Positions 1 through 8,376 are shown, counted from the first letter of the stretch. The stretch: DNA of 32,642 nt from Scytonema sp. UIC 10036 (GCF_009725235.1 NZ_WJFC01000150.1:1-32642); one strand, 5' to 3'. Notes: generated from the sequence alone by a model not told the origin. A program made the numbers and translations.

Positions 1-1
1 T

Positions 2-844
2 ATCAATATATTTGGTTTGGTTTTAAATTTTGGTCAAATCAATCAAGTTGTCATTGTTCAGAATTTACTACTTTCAACTAATTTATATCCCGATTTATCC
101 TCAGAACAAATCACTGAAATTACCAAATATTTAAAAACTCATTTTCCAAGTCATGCTATAATCTTTCGTTCAATTAATAATTTTGTTAGCGATGAATTAT
201 TCAATCTTTTTCAAAACAATGGCTATCACATGATAGGTAGCAGGCAAATTTACCTTTTTAATCCTAAAGACCAATCGACAATGCGGACAAAAATGAGGTG
301 GCGATTAAAACAAGATTTAAACCTCATTCAACAGCAAGGGTATGAGGTAATTGATAGCAGTCAAATTTCTTCAGATGAGATTCCCCGATTAGTAGAATTG
401 TATAATGCTTTGTATTTAGAAAAATACTCTTATCACAACCCTCAGTTTAACGATCGCTTCCTAGCACTGGCTCTGGAAAATAAAGCTTTACAAATTAAAG
501 CCTTGAGAAAAGCAGGAAAAATCGATGGAGTGATTGGATTCTATGAAGTCAATGGTGTGATGACAACACCAATTTTAGGATATGACACCACCTTACCTCA
601 AGAAGTTGGGCTATATCGAATGTTATCGGCTCTATTAACAGTGGAAGCCATAGAAAAAGGCATTGTATTACATCAAAGTTCTGGCGCAGCTTCTTTTAAA
701 AGATTTAGAGGATTTATTAGCAATATTGAGTACAGTGCTGTTTTTTATCGGCATTTACCTTGGTGGCGACAACTGGTATGGCGATTTTTGGGAGTGTTGG
801 TCAATAGAATGGCTGTACCATTGATGAAGAAGTATAAGTTGTGA
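2..844 (+). CDS. GNAT/FemAB-like acyltransferase (5' end outside window)
   Basis: The reading frame is open back to the first bases of the window, so the gene probably starts upstream; the first start-like codon inside is a TTG at 17. The 275 residues visible from there look like the C-terminal part of a GNAT-superfamily acyltransferase of the FemAB / peptidoglycan-bridge type: a basic 'KMRWRLKQDL' segment, then beta strands 'VIGFYEVNGV' and 'TPILGYDT', a helix 'LYRMLSALLTVEAIEKG' and the closing 'LHQSSGAASFKRFRG'. The C-terminus (about residues 245-275) is hydrophobic and basic (WWRQLVWRFLGVLVNRM), suggesting membrane association. It overlaps the next frame by a GTGA, so the two were probably co-translated. 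Substrate unknown. The fold assignment is inferred from pattern, not from a search. Confidence 0.6.
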   Translation: MNIFGLVLNFGQINQVVIVQNLLLSTNLYPDLSSEQITEITKYLKTHFPSHAIIFRSINNFVSDELFNLFQNNGYHMIGSRQIYLFNPKDQSTMRTKMRWRLKQDLNLIQQQGYEVIDSSQISSDEIPRLVELYNALYLEKYSYHNPQFNDRFLALALENKALQIKALRKAGKIDGVIGFYEVNGVMTTPILGYDTTLPQEVGLYRMLSALLTVEAIEKGIVLHQSSGAASFKRFRGFISNIEYSAVFYRHLPWWRQLVWRFLGVLVNRMAVPLMKKYKL

Positions 845-1107
845 GTTTTTTCTCTCAAGAAATACAATCTAGAGCGCCTATGTATCATATGAACCCCACT
901 AGTTTGTTTTCCGGTAGAGCAACAGATTATGCTTTGTATCGACCAAGCTACCCAGCAGAGGCAATTACTACCATCTTAGAAGGGCTTCACTCCCCATCAC
1001 AGCTAGTTGCAGCAGATATTGGAGCCGGGACAGGCATTGCTTCGCGTTTATTGGGCGATCGCTCTTTTGTTTCCACTCTGTTACAAACATTGACTGACGT
1101 TTTTTGA
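841..1107 (+). pseudogene. SAM-dependent methyltransferase, truncated N-terminal stump
   Basis: The first about 72 residues are the beginning of a class I SAM-dependent methyltransferase: 'FSGRATDYALYRPSYP' followed by glycine-rich motif I 'ADIGAGTGIASRLL'. A GTG start at 841 overlaps the upstream stop; ATG at 880 (MYHMNPTS) is the more likely native start. At the HIP1 octamer GCGATCGC (1055-1062) the methyltransferase stops and the sequence becomes a piece of the 5' end of the cyclo-ligase gene found intact at 7578-8177, read in antisense, to about 1118. Only about a quarter to a third of a normal methyltransferase remains and all motifs after motif I are lost, so it should be non-functional. 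Confidence 0.75.
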
Positions 1108-1118
1108 GTAGCCATCAC
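1055..1118 (-). repeat. Fragment of 5-formyl-THF cyclo-ligase gene bounded by HIP1 sites
   Basis: This stretch matches 8094-8157 and 10100-10163, the 5' coding part of both cyclo-ligase copies, with a few substitutions. In the intact copies the segment runs from one GCGATCGC to the next, 56 bp apart. Here the left HIP1 is intact (1055-1062) and the right one has decayed to GCCATCAC (1111-1118). The fragment therefore covers just the HIP1-to-HIP1 interval. Confidence 0.8.
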
Positions 1119-1185
1119 CAATTTGAAGAGAATTGATGTCAAATTGTTGATAACTCACTTTTGGTTCAACTCCTGATTTCAGAAT

Positions 1186-1216
1186 CCCGACTTCCTCGAG
1201 AAGTTGGGATTCTTAC
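1186..1216. repeat. Short inverted repeat (hairpin)
   Basis: GAATCCCGACTTC is followed after a few bases by GAAGTTGGGATTC, a 13-bp stem with a single G.T-type mismatch. No clear T-run follows, so a terminator is possible but not shown; it is more likely a small dispersed palindrome within the scrambled block. Confidence 0.45.
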
Positions 1217-1234
1217 AGCGCAATCAATTTTGTG

Positions 1235-1497
1235 ACAGTAGCTGCTGAAATTCTTCTTAACACAGTTGCTTTAAAACAAACAGCTTTAGAAGCACTCCGA
1301 ACTTGTAATGCTTTTCTGTATTATATTATACCTTGTTTAAGGATAATACTAATGCAGAATTGCTTCAAGATTTGATTGAAAAGCGTAAGGATTTTTTAGA
1401 ACAAAGCAAAGAGAAAATTTTCTTTATTTTAAATAAAGTAGATAGAAGATCGGAAAGAGATCGAGCGATATCATCTGTTATGACTCTATTGAAATGA
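1235..1497 (+). pseudogene. Dynamin-like GTPase remnant with frameshift
   Basis: Two frames read as one broken protein. From 1235 the frame gives 'TVALKQTALEALRTCNAFLY'; near 1328 it shifts and continues as 'YTLFKDNTNAELLQDLIEKR', then 'FLEQSKEKIFFILNKVDRRS', ending with TGA at 1495-1497. 'FILNKVD' fits the G4 motif (N/T-K-x-D) of P-loop GTPases, and the preceding 'CNAFLY' resembles the strand between G3 and G4 in bacterial dynamin-like proteins. P-loop, G2 and G3 are absent, so this is an inactive internal fragment. The GTPase superfamily is fairly secure; 'dynamin-like' is an inference from the overall pattern. Confidence 0.5.
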
Positions 1498-1894
1498 CGC
1501 TTGATTCTTGGAAACCAAGTTCTTTTCAAGTGGTGCGATAGCTTCGCTACTGCCTTCGGCAGATCGCAGAACCTAATAGCCACTTCTATGTGTGAAAATT
1601 CACAATCTTTATCAGTAATAAATCTGCTAGTCATATTATCTTTCCTATTAATATCTTATGACGTTTTTCATCCGAGTTAAGTAGACCCTGATGTCACCAA
1701 ATGTAATCTTCTATCTTGGCGGAGGCTGTTCTGCGTTGCTCATAAACTTAGGGGTTGGTCGATAAGTTTTCAGCCTCTACCCCAAGGTAGATATATACGT
1801 CCTCTTTCTGACAGATAATCAGACATAGCATCTGCTATAGTTTCTCAAAATTTACTCAGTTCTTACTCGAACTCTCGTACTGAAAGAGGCGATT
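1498..1894. other. No intact gene; repeat-derived sequence and upstream region of the signalling operon
   Basis: No convincing coding sequence is seen here. The left part contains a small HIP1-like palindromic patch (about 1530-1566, TGCGATAGC...GATCGCA), then the duplicated leader at 1599-1714. The 180 bp before the GTG at 1895 should hold the promoter of the regulator-kinase operon, but no confident -10/-35 pair was picked out. Confidence 0.4.
1599..1714 (-). repeat. Copy of the 5' end and leader of the 213-aa hypothetical gene
   Basis: These 116 bases match 9143-9258 with about two differences. They carry the first 12 codons (MTSRFITDKDCE, minus strand from 1634) plus about 80 bp upstream of the gene that is complete at 8537-9178. 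In this copy the reading frame continues only into unrelated sequence, so it is a truncated duplicate. It shows that the 1.0-1.7 kb block is related to the 8-9.3 kb block. Confidence 0.85.
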
Positions 1895-2164
1895 GTGCTT
1901 AAGCAACCAGAAGTCAGCCATCTTATTCGTCAACTCCGGCAGTTCACAGCACTTAGTCAGGAGCGATTTGCTGCAACATTAGGGGTTGCTTACTGCACCG
2001 TCAATCGCTGGGAAAACGGTCATATCCAGCCTTCTGCATTGGCACTCAAGCAAATTAGAACCATGCTCGAGGAGTTGAAAAATTCTCCTGATGTTACCCA
2101 TCAGGAGTGGAGTCAGACAATGCTAGAACAGTACTTTCCAGAAACGGAGTCAACTGTTCGATGA
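1895..2164 (+). CDS. XRE-family helix-turn-helix regulator
   Basis: An 89-residue protein with a single Cro/C1-type helix-turn-helix: 'LIRQLRQFTALSQERFAATL' then 'GVAYCTVNRWENGHIQPS', where S-Q-E-x-F-A and the W-E-N-G signature fit the XRE DNA-binding fold. A short C-terminal acidic tail follows. It starts with GTG at 1895. Its TGA stop (2162-2164) overlaps the ATG of the next gene (2161-2163) as ATGA, a classic translational-coupling arrangement, so regulator and hybrid kinase are probably made together. Because the downstream kinases carry their own receiver domains and no DNA-binding response regulator is nearby, this protein is a candidate output or autoregulator for the operon; that link is inference. 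Confidence 0.85.
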   Translation: MLKQPEVSHLIRQLRQFTALSQERFAATLGVAYCTVNRWENGHIQPSALALKQIRTMLEELKNSPDVTHQEWSQTMLEQYFPETESTVR

Positions 2165-4857
2165 CTGAGGGAGATTTAGAATTTCGTATGGGTGGTCAAG
2201 GCAGGTGGAAAATTGTGCGGATCGAAGTGTTAAAATATGGCGTTGCATTGTTATCAGTTGCCTTAGCACTAGGGTTCAACCTCCTGTCTCGCCCTTATCT
2301 CGACTCAACGCTGACTCCACTATTTTTCGCCGCAGTGATGGTGAGTTCATGGTATGGGGGTTTAGGTTCGGGGTTGCTGGCAACGGCTTTGTCAACACTG
2401 GCAATTAACTACTTCTTAGTTGAGCCAATCTCTTCGCTCAGTACTCCTAATCTGGTAAACTTGGCGCGACTGAGTGTGTTCGTGATGGCAGCTATCCTCA
2501 TAAATTCGCTTAACGAAGCACAACGAATCGCGCAACGAAGAGCCGAAGCAAACCTCCAGTCTCTTCGCGAAAGTGAAGCACGGTTTGGTTGTTTGGTAGA
2601 ATCTAACATTATTGGGATAATTGAGGCGGATTTGAATGGTCCCATCCTGGAAGCCAACGATATTTTTCTGCAAATGGTTGGTTACACGCAGGAGGAGTTA
2701 CACTCTGGTCGAGTGCATTGGCGCGAGATGACACCGCCAGAATCCCTTGAGGTGAGCGAGCGAGCGGTACAAGAACTCAAAACGACTGGAGCCTGTACCC
2801 CTTTTGAAAAGGAGTACATTCGTAAGGATGGTTCTCGTGTTTCGGTACTGCATGGTGCTGCCATGACAGGAGAAACAACGGTCATTGGTTTTGTGCTTGA
2901 TTTGAGCGATCGCAAACGCTCGGAAGGAGCACAGCAAGAAGCAGCCCGTCGAGAGCGAGAATTATATTATAAGGTGCAAACAGCAAAAGAACAACTAGAA
3001 ACTGTCTTAGCAAGTATCAACGACCAGTTTTTAGTCCTCGATCGCGAGTGGCGCTACATCTACATCAACGATCGCGTTAAGGAAGTTGTGGGCATATCCA
3101 GAGAAGACATGCTAGGTAAGTGTATTTGGGAGCTTTTTCCAGAGACGGTTGACACTCAGTTCTATGTGGAAGTGCATCATGCAGCAGCAGAACAGAGAAT
3201 TATTCATTTTGAGTACTTCTACTCACCCTGGCAGCGCTGGTTTGAGAATCATGTTTATCCCTCAGCAACGGGCGTATCTATCCTTGTTACCGAAATCACC
3301 GCTCGCAAACGAGCAGAGGAGACTCTTCAGCGAACCAATCAAACGTTACAAACTCTGATTGATGTCTGTCCAGTCGCCATTGCTTTCTTCGATCCACAAG
3401 GAATTGTGAGGTTGTGGAATCGTGCAGCTGAAAGTACATTTGGTTGGAGTGCAGAGGAAACGATTGGACAGTTTATGCCAACGGTTCCCCATCGCCCTCA
3501 AGAATTTCTTGCCAGCATTCAAATGGTGTTGAGCGGGCAATCGCTCATTGGATTTGAAGCCAAGCATCAGCGTAAAGATGGGCGAATGGTGGATTTGGAG
3601 ATTTGGGCTAATTTAACTTACGATGCGGAAGGAAATCCTGGTTGTCTCGGTATTACCCTAGATATCACCCAACGCAAACGGGCAGAAGCCGAACGGGAAC
3701 AACTGTTGGCGCGTGAACAAGCCGCCCGCGAGCAAGCAGAAGCAGCTAACCGCATTAAAGATGAGTTTCTGGCAGTGCTGTCCCATGAGTTGCGATCGCC
3801 TCTCAATCCGATTTTAGGTTGGACGAAACTACTTCAGACAGGTAAGTTAGATGCACAGGCAAGCCAACGCGCTCTAGACACAATCGAACGCAATGCCAAG
3901 CTGCAAACTCAACTCATTGAGGATCTGCTTGATGTGTCCCGAATTTTACGCGGCAAGATGGCATTGACCATTTGCCCCATCAATTTAGTTACAATTATTG
4001 AATCTGCTAAGGAGACGGTGCGCTTAGCAGCAGAGGCGAAACACATTCAAATTCAAACTGTTGTGACCCTTGATAACGGGCAAGTTTCCGGAGATTCTGC
4101 ACGACTGCAACAAATCGTGTGGAATTTGCTTTCCAATGCGATTAAGTTTACACCAGATGGCGGAAAGGTAGAAATTCGTTTAGACCAAATCGGCACCTAT
4201 GCCCAAATACAGGTTAGGGACACAGGCATTGGTATCAGCCCTGATTTCCTACCCTATGTCTTTGATTATTTCCGACAAGAAGATGGTAAAACGACTCGCA
4301 AGTTTGGTGGACTGGGCTTAGGCTTAGCGATCGTTCGTCATTTGACCGAACTGCATGGAGGAACAGTTCATGCAGAAAGCTTTGGGGAAGGACTTGGAGC
4401 TACGTTCACCGTCAGGCTACCCTTGATGGCTTTTGCAGAAGCATCAGAGTCAGAAATTCCAACGGCTGCTCAATCGGTTGACTTAAGTCAATTGCGGATT
4501 CTGGTGGTAGATGACGATGAGGATATGCGGGATTTGGTACAGGTCATTCTAGAACAACAGGGAGCGCAAGTTACGTTGGCTGCAAGTGCTGCTGAGGCGC
4601 TGATGCTGTTCGAGCGCCAACCGCCGGATATTGTGATTAGTGACATTGGAATGCCAGATATGGATGGCTATATGCTGATGGAGCAAATTCGCAAGCGATC
4701 TCCAGAACAGGGCGGGCTGATTCGTGCAATCGCGCTAACTGCCTATGCCGGAGAATACGACCAACGCCAAGCCCTCAAAGTCGGTTTCCAGAAACATATT
4801 CCCAAGCCTGTTGAGCCAGAAGCATTAGTCAATGCAATTTCAGAACTGACTGGCTAA
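2161..4857 (+). CDS. Hybrid sensor histidine kinase: DUF4118 - PAS x3 - HisKA - HATPase - REC
   Basis: An 898-residue membrane hybrid kinase. The ATG at 2161 was chosen over upstream in-frame codons because it makes an ATGA overlap with the regulator gene. Residues about 20-130 form a KdpD-like DUF4118 domain with four hydrophobic segments. Three PAS-like domains follow (about 140-260, 280-390, 400-510; e.g. 'AIAFFDPQGIVRLWNRAA'). The dimerisation domain has 'FLAVLSHELRSPLNPILGW' with phospho-acceptor His542; the N box is 'NLLSNAIKFTPDGG' (about 653), G1 'DTGIGIS' (about 686) and the GLGLGLAIV lid region comes later. A C-terminal receiver (about 777-895) has the acidic pair in 'ILVVDDDEDM', Asp828 in 'SDIGMPDMDGY' and the conserved Lys in 'PKPVEP'. 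The kinase core is a close paralogue of the next gene. The ligand is unknown. Confidence 0.93.
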   Translation: MTEGDLEFRMGGQGRWKIVRIEVLKYGVALLSVALALGFNLLSRPYLDSTLTPLFFAAVMVSSWYGGLGSGLLATALSTLAINYFLVEPISSLSTPNLVNLARLSVFVMAAILINSLNEAQRIAQRRAEANLQSLRESEARFGCLVESNIIGIIEADLNGPILEANDIFLQMVGYTQEELHSGRVHWREMTPPESLEVSERAVQELKTTGACTPFEKEYIRKDGSRVSVLHGAAMTGETTVIGFVLDLSDRKRSEGAQQEAARRERELYYKVQTAKEQLETVLASINDQFLVLDREWRYIYINDRVKEVVGISREDMLGKCIWELFPETVDTQFYVEVHHAAAEQRIIHFEYFYSPWQRWFENHVYPSATGVSILVTEITARKRAEETLQRTNQTLQTLIDVCPVAIAFFDPQGIVRLWNRAAESTFGWSAEETIGQFMPTVPHRPQEFLASIQMVLSGQSLIGFEAKHQRKDGRMVDLEIWANLTYDAEGNPGCLGITLDITQRKRAEAEREQLLAREQAAREQAEAANRIKDEFLAVLSHELRSPLNPILGWTKLLQTGKLDAQASQRALDTIERNAKLQTQLIEDLLDVSRILRGKMALTICPINLVTIIESAKETVRLAAEAKHIQIQTVVTLDNGQVSGDSARLQQIVWNLLSNAIKFTPDGGKVEIRLDQIGTYAQIQVRDTGIGISPDFLPYVFDYFRQEDGKTTRKFGGLGLGLAIVRHLTELHGGTVHAESFGEGLGATFTVRLPLMAFAEASESEIPTAAQSVDLSQLRILVVDDDEDMRDLVQVILEQQGAQVTLAASAAEALMLFERQPPDIVISDIGMPDMDGYMLMEQIRKRSPEQGGLIRAIALTAYAGEYDQRQALKVGFQKHIPKPVEPEALVNAISELTG

Positions 4858-4909
4858 CTCTGTACTGTTCTCAAAGTTTTGTCTTTTCCTCTCAGCCTAC
4901 TTTTCTGCA

Positions 4910-7405
4910 ATGCATGACGTTTTAGTTAATTTGTTTAGCTCGGACTTATTTATTCCCCACGGTCACTGCTACCTGTGGAAGCCCGGTTTAGTTTGGTTGC
5001 ATTTAATTTCTGATTCCATCATTGCGCTTGCTTACTATTCTATTCCCCTGACCTTGTTCTACTTTGTTCGCAAGCGACAAGACTTACCGTTCTCCTGGAT
5101 ATTTTTGTTATTTGCAGCTTTTATTATTTCCTGTGGTACAACCCACATTGCCGAAATCTGGACACTCTGGCATCCTACTTATTGGCTATCTGGCATTATC
5201 AAAGCTGGAACTGCCGCAGTCTCATTGTTTACAGCCATAGAACTTGTGCCACTGGTTCCTCAAGCTCTGGCACTACCTAGCCCGACTCAATTAGCACAAG
5301 CAAACGAGGCATTACAAGCACAAATTGAGGAACGTTTGCAAGTTGAGAATCAACTCAGACGACTTCAAGACGAACTCGAGCAACGTGTACGGGTACGAAC
5401 TGCTGAACTGATGAAAGTTAACGAGCAATTACAACAAGAAATTGATGAGCGACACCGGGCTGAAACTGCCCTGCGAGCGAGTCGCGAGCGGTTGGTTTTA
5501 GCACAACAAGTTGGCAAAATTGGCACTTGTGAATGGAATATCCAAACCGGAGAATTGATTTGGACAGAAGAGATGGAAGCTTTATTTGGGCTTGCACCAG
5601 GGAGTTTTGAGGGTAGCTATGAACATTGGTTGAAACGATTGCACCCAGACGATCGCCCAGGCGCAGATCTCGCCGCACGACGCACCGCAACAGAAGGAGC
5701 CGATTTCGACACCGAATTTCGGATTATCCTTCCTGATGGACAGATTCGCTGGGCTGCTGCCAAGGCAAAAATTTTCTATGATGATGGCGGCAAACCCGAT
5801 CGCTTAATTGGAGTTAATATGGACATCACCACTCGTAAGGAAGTCCAACAAGAACTCCAACAAACCTTACAAACTTTGAGTACACTCATCCAAGCTTCGC
5901 CGTTGCCCATTGTCCTTATTGAACTGGATATGACCGTAAAACTGTGGAATATAGCAGCAGAGCAATTATTTGGCTGGAGTGAAGCAGAACTTTTAGGTCA
6001 ACCCCTGCCCTTTGTCCCCAAAGAAAAGCTCGAAGAATGCCGCCAACTTCGAGAGGCTCTCACCAAGGGAGAAGTTTTTTTTGGAGTGGAAACCTATCGC
6101 CGCAAGCGCGATGGCTCAAATGTAGTGGTGAATATCTCAGCAGCGCCACTTTACGACGAGCGCGGCAGCGTCAATGAGATTTTACTCATTCTTCAAGACA
6201 TTACCGAGCGCAAACGGGCAGAAGCTGAACGGGAACAACTGCTGGTGCGGGAACAAGCTGCCCGCGAGCAAGCAGAAGCAGCAAACCGCATCAAAGATGA
6301 GTTTTTAGCAGTATTGTCCCACGAGTTGCGATCGCCCCTCAATCCAATTTTAGGTTGGGCGAAATTGTTACAATCCCGTACCCTCGACGAGCAAAAGACA
6401 AAATATGCCCTAGCCACCATTGAGCGTAATGCTCAATTGCAAACGCAACTGATTGGAGATTTGCTTGATGTCTCCCGCATTTTGCAGGGTAAACTCAGCT
6501 TGAACATTGCTCCGGTTGATTTAGCCGCCACCATTAAAGCCGCCATGGAAACAGTGTGCCTCGCCGCAGAAGCCAAGTCAATTCAAATTGAAACAGCAAT
6601 TAACACTACTATAGGGAAAGTTACAGGAGATTCCGGACGTATCCAGCAAATTATCTGGAATTTGTTAGCGAATGCAGTCAAGTTCACACCAGAGGGAGGA
6701 CGGGTAGAGATTTGCCTCGAACGTGTTGGCACTCAAGCCCAAATTACAGTCAGCGATACAGGTAAGGGTATCAGTCCCGACTTTTTACCTTATGTTTTTG
6801 ACTATTTCCGTCAGGCAGATAGTGCCACAACCCGAAAATTTGGTGGATTGGGACTGGGATTGGCAATTGTCCGCCATCTGACAGAATTACATGGGGGCTT
6901 AGTGACAGCACACAGTTTGGGAGAAGGGAAAGGAGCAACTTTCACACTCAGGCTACCACTGATGAAAAAAGGTGCCGAATTAGAAAACGAACCGAGTTCC
7001 GATTCCACAAACCCAGAGCTTGCAACTTCACCGCTTGCAGGGCTGCGAATATTAGTTGTGGATGATGAGGGAGATACTCGTGAGTATATCAGCTTTGTAT
7101 TGGAGCAAGCTGGAGCGAATGTGATTTCGGCTGAATCAGCAGAGCGAGCACTGCAAATATTGGTGCAATTCACTCCAGATATTTTACTGAGTGATATTGG
7201 AATGGCAGAAATGGATGGTTATGGGTTGATACGGCAGGTGCGCGCAATGCCATCGGAACAAGGAGGAGAAATTCTGGCAATTGCTCTGACTGCTTATGCT
7301 GGAGAAATGAATCAACAACTTGCTTTAGCCGCCGGATTTCAACAGCATATTTCCAAACCTGTGGAACCAGAACAACTCATTTCGGCGATCGTTAACTTAG
7401 TTTGA
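4910..7405 (+). CDS. Ethylene-receptor-like hybrid histidine kinase (N-terminal Cu-binding domain, PAS x2, HK, REC)
   Basis: An 831-residue protein whose first about 115 residues match the three-helix ethylene-binding domain of plant ETR1 and Synechocystis SynEtr1. 'SDSIIALAYYSIPLTLFYFV' aligns with ETR1 helix 1 (Asp35, Tyr42, Ile45, Pro46 equal ETR1 D25, Y32, I35, P36) and 'FIISCGTTHI' carries the copper ligands Cys75 and His79 (ETR1 C65, H69). A coiled coil (about 125-190) leads to two PAS domains (about 190-315, 320-440), then 'VLSHELRSPLNPI' with His471, N box near 583, 'DTGKGIS', and a receiver (about 712-828) with Asp762 in 'SDIGMAEMDGY'. It lacks the GAF/cyanobacteriochrome module of SynEtr1. 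It lies 52 bp downstream of the previous kinase in the same direction, probably the same operon. The domain is clear; ethylene binding itself is inferred from conserved ligands. Confidence 0.9.
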   Translation: MHDVLVNLFSSDLFIPHGHCYLWKPGLVWLHLISDSIIALAYYSIPLTLFYFVRKRQDLPFSWIFLLFAAFIISCGTTHIAEIWTLWHPTYWLSGIIKAGTAAVSLFTAIELVPLVPQALALPSPTQLAQANEALQAQIEERLQVENQLRRLQDELEQRVRVRTAELMKVNEQLQQEIDERHRAETALRASRERLVLAQQVGKIGTCEWNIQTGELIWTEEMEALFGLAPGSFEGSYEHWLKRLHPDDRPGADLAARRTATEGADFDTEFRIILPDGQIRWAAAKAKIFYDDGGKPDRLIGVNMDITTRKEVQQELQQTLQTLSTLIQASPLPIVLIELDMTVKLWNIAAEQLFGWSEAELLGQPLPFVPKEKLEECRQLREALTKGEVFFGVETYRRKRDGSNVVVNISAAPLYDERGSVNEILLILQDITERKRAEAEREQLLVREQAAREQAEAANRIKDEFLAVLSHELRSPLNPILGWAKLLQSRTLDEQKTKYALATIERNAQLQTQLIGDLLDVSRILQGKLSLNIAPVDLAATIKAAMETVCLAAEAKSIQIETAINTTIGKVTGDSGRIQQIIWNLLANAVKFTPEGGRVEICLERVGTQAQITVSDTGKGISPDFLPYVFDYFRQADSATTRKFGGLGLGLAIVRHLTELHGGLVTAHSLGEGKGATFTLRLPLMKKGAELENEPSSDSTNPELATSPLAGLRILVVDDEGDTREYISFVLEQAGANVISAESAERALQILVQFTPDILLSDIGMAEMDGYGLIRQVRAMPSEQGGEILAIALTAYAGEMNQQLALAAGFQQHISKPVEPEQLISAIVNLV

Positions 7406-7433
7406 ATTTTTACAGCAGGGCGAGCGAGAACCA

Positions 7434-7562
7434 ATAACCCTCCCCGATGGATTGGGGAAGGAATTGGAAATTCAATTTCCCCCTTATAAAGGGGAGAGAA
7501 TTGGAAATTCAATTTCCCCCCTTTATAAGGGGGGATTAAGGGGGGTAAATCCAACTTGTGTG
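7434..7562. repeat. Palindromic GC-skewed repeat (MITE-like), related to 32528-32642
   Basis: C-rich and G-rich arms: CCCTCCCCGATGGA at the left and AAGGGGGGATTAAGGGGGG then TAAATCCAACTTGTGTG at the right. The same element is found inverted at the right edge of the window, where a terminal ACAAGTGGATTTACCCC-type repeat is visible. Inside this copy a unit beginning GAATTGGAAATTCAATTTCC is tandemly duplicated (about 7470-7525). The outer left terminus seems to be missing. It lies just after the kinase stop codon and may act as a transcript end. Confidence 0.6.
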
Positions 7563-7577
7563 TACACGGTAGCCTTT

Positions 7578-8177
7578 TTAAGAGGAGATGGGGTGATCTG
7601 CAAGATGTGAAATCCCCAATATACCATTGAGTTTGCGTAACTCCTGTTCTGTACAAACTCCTTGCAAAGGCTTATCCCAAGGGTCAACAGGTAATTGAGG
7701 CATATAAGCAAATTCAAATACAATACCTATAGTTGGCTTTTTTTCCCACTCAGCAGAACTCAACAATCGGTCATAATATCCACCACCATAACCCAAGCGA
7801 TAACCCTGGTGGTCACAGGCAACACAGGGTACGAGAATTAAATCCACTTCCATGGGATTTATGGTAGCAGCCTTGGGTGATGGTTCAATAATTCCATAAG
7901 TACCAGTTTTTACAGGATCGTCAGGCATCCAATAATGCCAGATAAGTGCATTATCAACGCACCGAGGGAATCCCCAATACCGAGAAGTGTCTGTAAATAA
8001 AAAGCTGAGATCTGGTTCTTGGCGAAAGCTGAAATAAGCCAGTATTATTTTTGACCGAGCAAAAATAGATGACTGTCGAAGGTTTTGGCAAATGCGATCG
8101 CTCTTTTGTTTCCACTCTGTTACAGACATTGACTGACGTTTTTTAAGTAGCGATCGCCTTAATTCCGTTTTTTCCAT
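7578..8177 (-). CDS. 5-formyltetrahydrofolate cyclo-ligase, copy 1
   Basis: A 199-residue 5-FCL (5,10-methenyl-THF synthetase), which converts 5-formyl-THF to 5,10-methenyl-THF with ATP in one-carbon metabolism. Family signatures are the N-terminal 'KTELRRSLLKKRQSMS', the central 'DLILVPCVACDHQGYRLGYG' and 'GGGYYDRLL', then 'VFEFAYMPQLPVDPWDKPL'. Length is normal for the family. The C-terminal tail after 'GVCTE' differs completely from copy 2 at 9623-10183; the two proteins otherwise differ at only about 16 of some 173 aligned positions. This copy keeps Gly in 'YWGFPRC', which copy 2 changes to Arg. Upstream (8338-8365) lie the last codons of a porin gene, showing it descends from a porin-cyclo-ligase order. 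Confidence 0.9.
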   Translation of the reverse strand: MEKTELRRSLLKKRQSMSVTEWKQKSDRICQNLRQSSIFARSKIILAYFSFRQEPDLSFLFTDTSRYWGFPRCVDNALIWHYWMPDDPVKTGTYGIIEPSPKAATINPMEVDLILVPCVACDHQGYRLGYGGGYYDRLLSSAEWEKKPTIGIVFEFAYMPQLPVDPWDKPLQGVCTEQELRKLNGILGISHLADHPISS

Positions 8178-8376
8178 TCTAAATCTAACACCACAGCAAT
8201 TCCATCCTCAACTTGTACCCCAATATACAACTATTTATCGGTCAAACATGGAAAGTAACCCCCTCAACCTAACTTAATACTTCCTATACATTGCATAAAG
8301 ATAAATCTATCACTTATACTTTGAGTTTTTGTTCATATCTCGAAGGTAGTCCTAACTACTGTACGTTCGCTCATTT
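7648..8376. repeat. Segmental duplication, copy 1 (pairs with 9654-10495)
   Basis: About 730 bp covering nearly all of the cyclo-ligase gene, its upstream region and the last few porin codons (VVRTTFEI then stop, minus strand, 8338-8365) are repeated at 9654-10495. The second copy is longer only because a 125-bp MITE plus a TA duplication sits at the position equivalent to 8290. Same orientation, spaced about 2 kb. Confidence 0.9.

Noticed and set aside
1365..1634. 89-codon minus-strand frame starting MTSRFITDKDCE
   Set aside because: Only the first 12 codons are genuine (a copy of the 8.5-9.2 kb gene); the rest is antisense to the GTPase remnant.
7339..7656. 105-codon minus-strand frame near the kinase end
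   Set aside because: It translates the palindromic repeat and overlaps both neighbouring genes.
8200..8280. Short frame around the motif GGTCAAACATGGAAAGTAACC in duplicate copy 1
   Set aside because: The frame differs from that of the 50-codon candidate and stops quickly; treated as repeat sequence.
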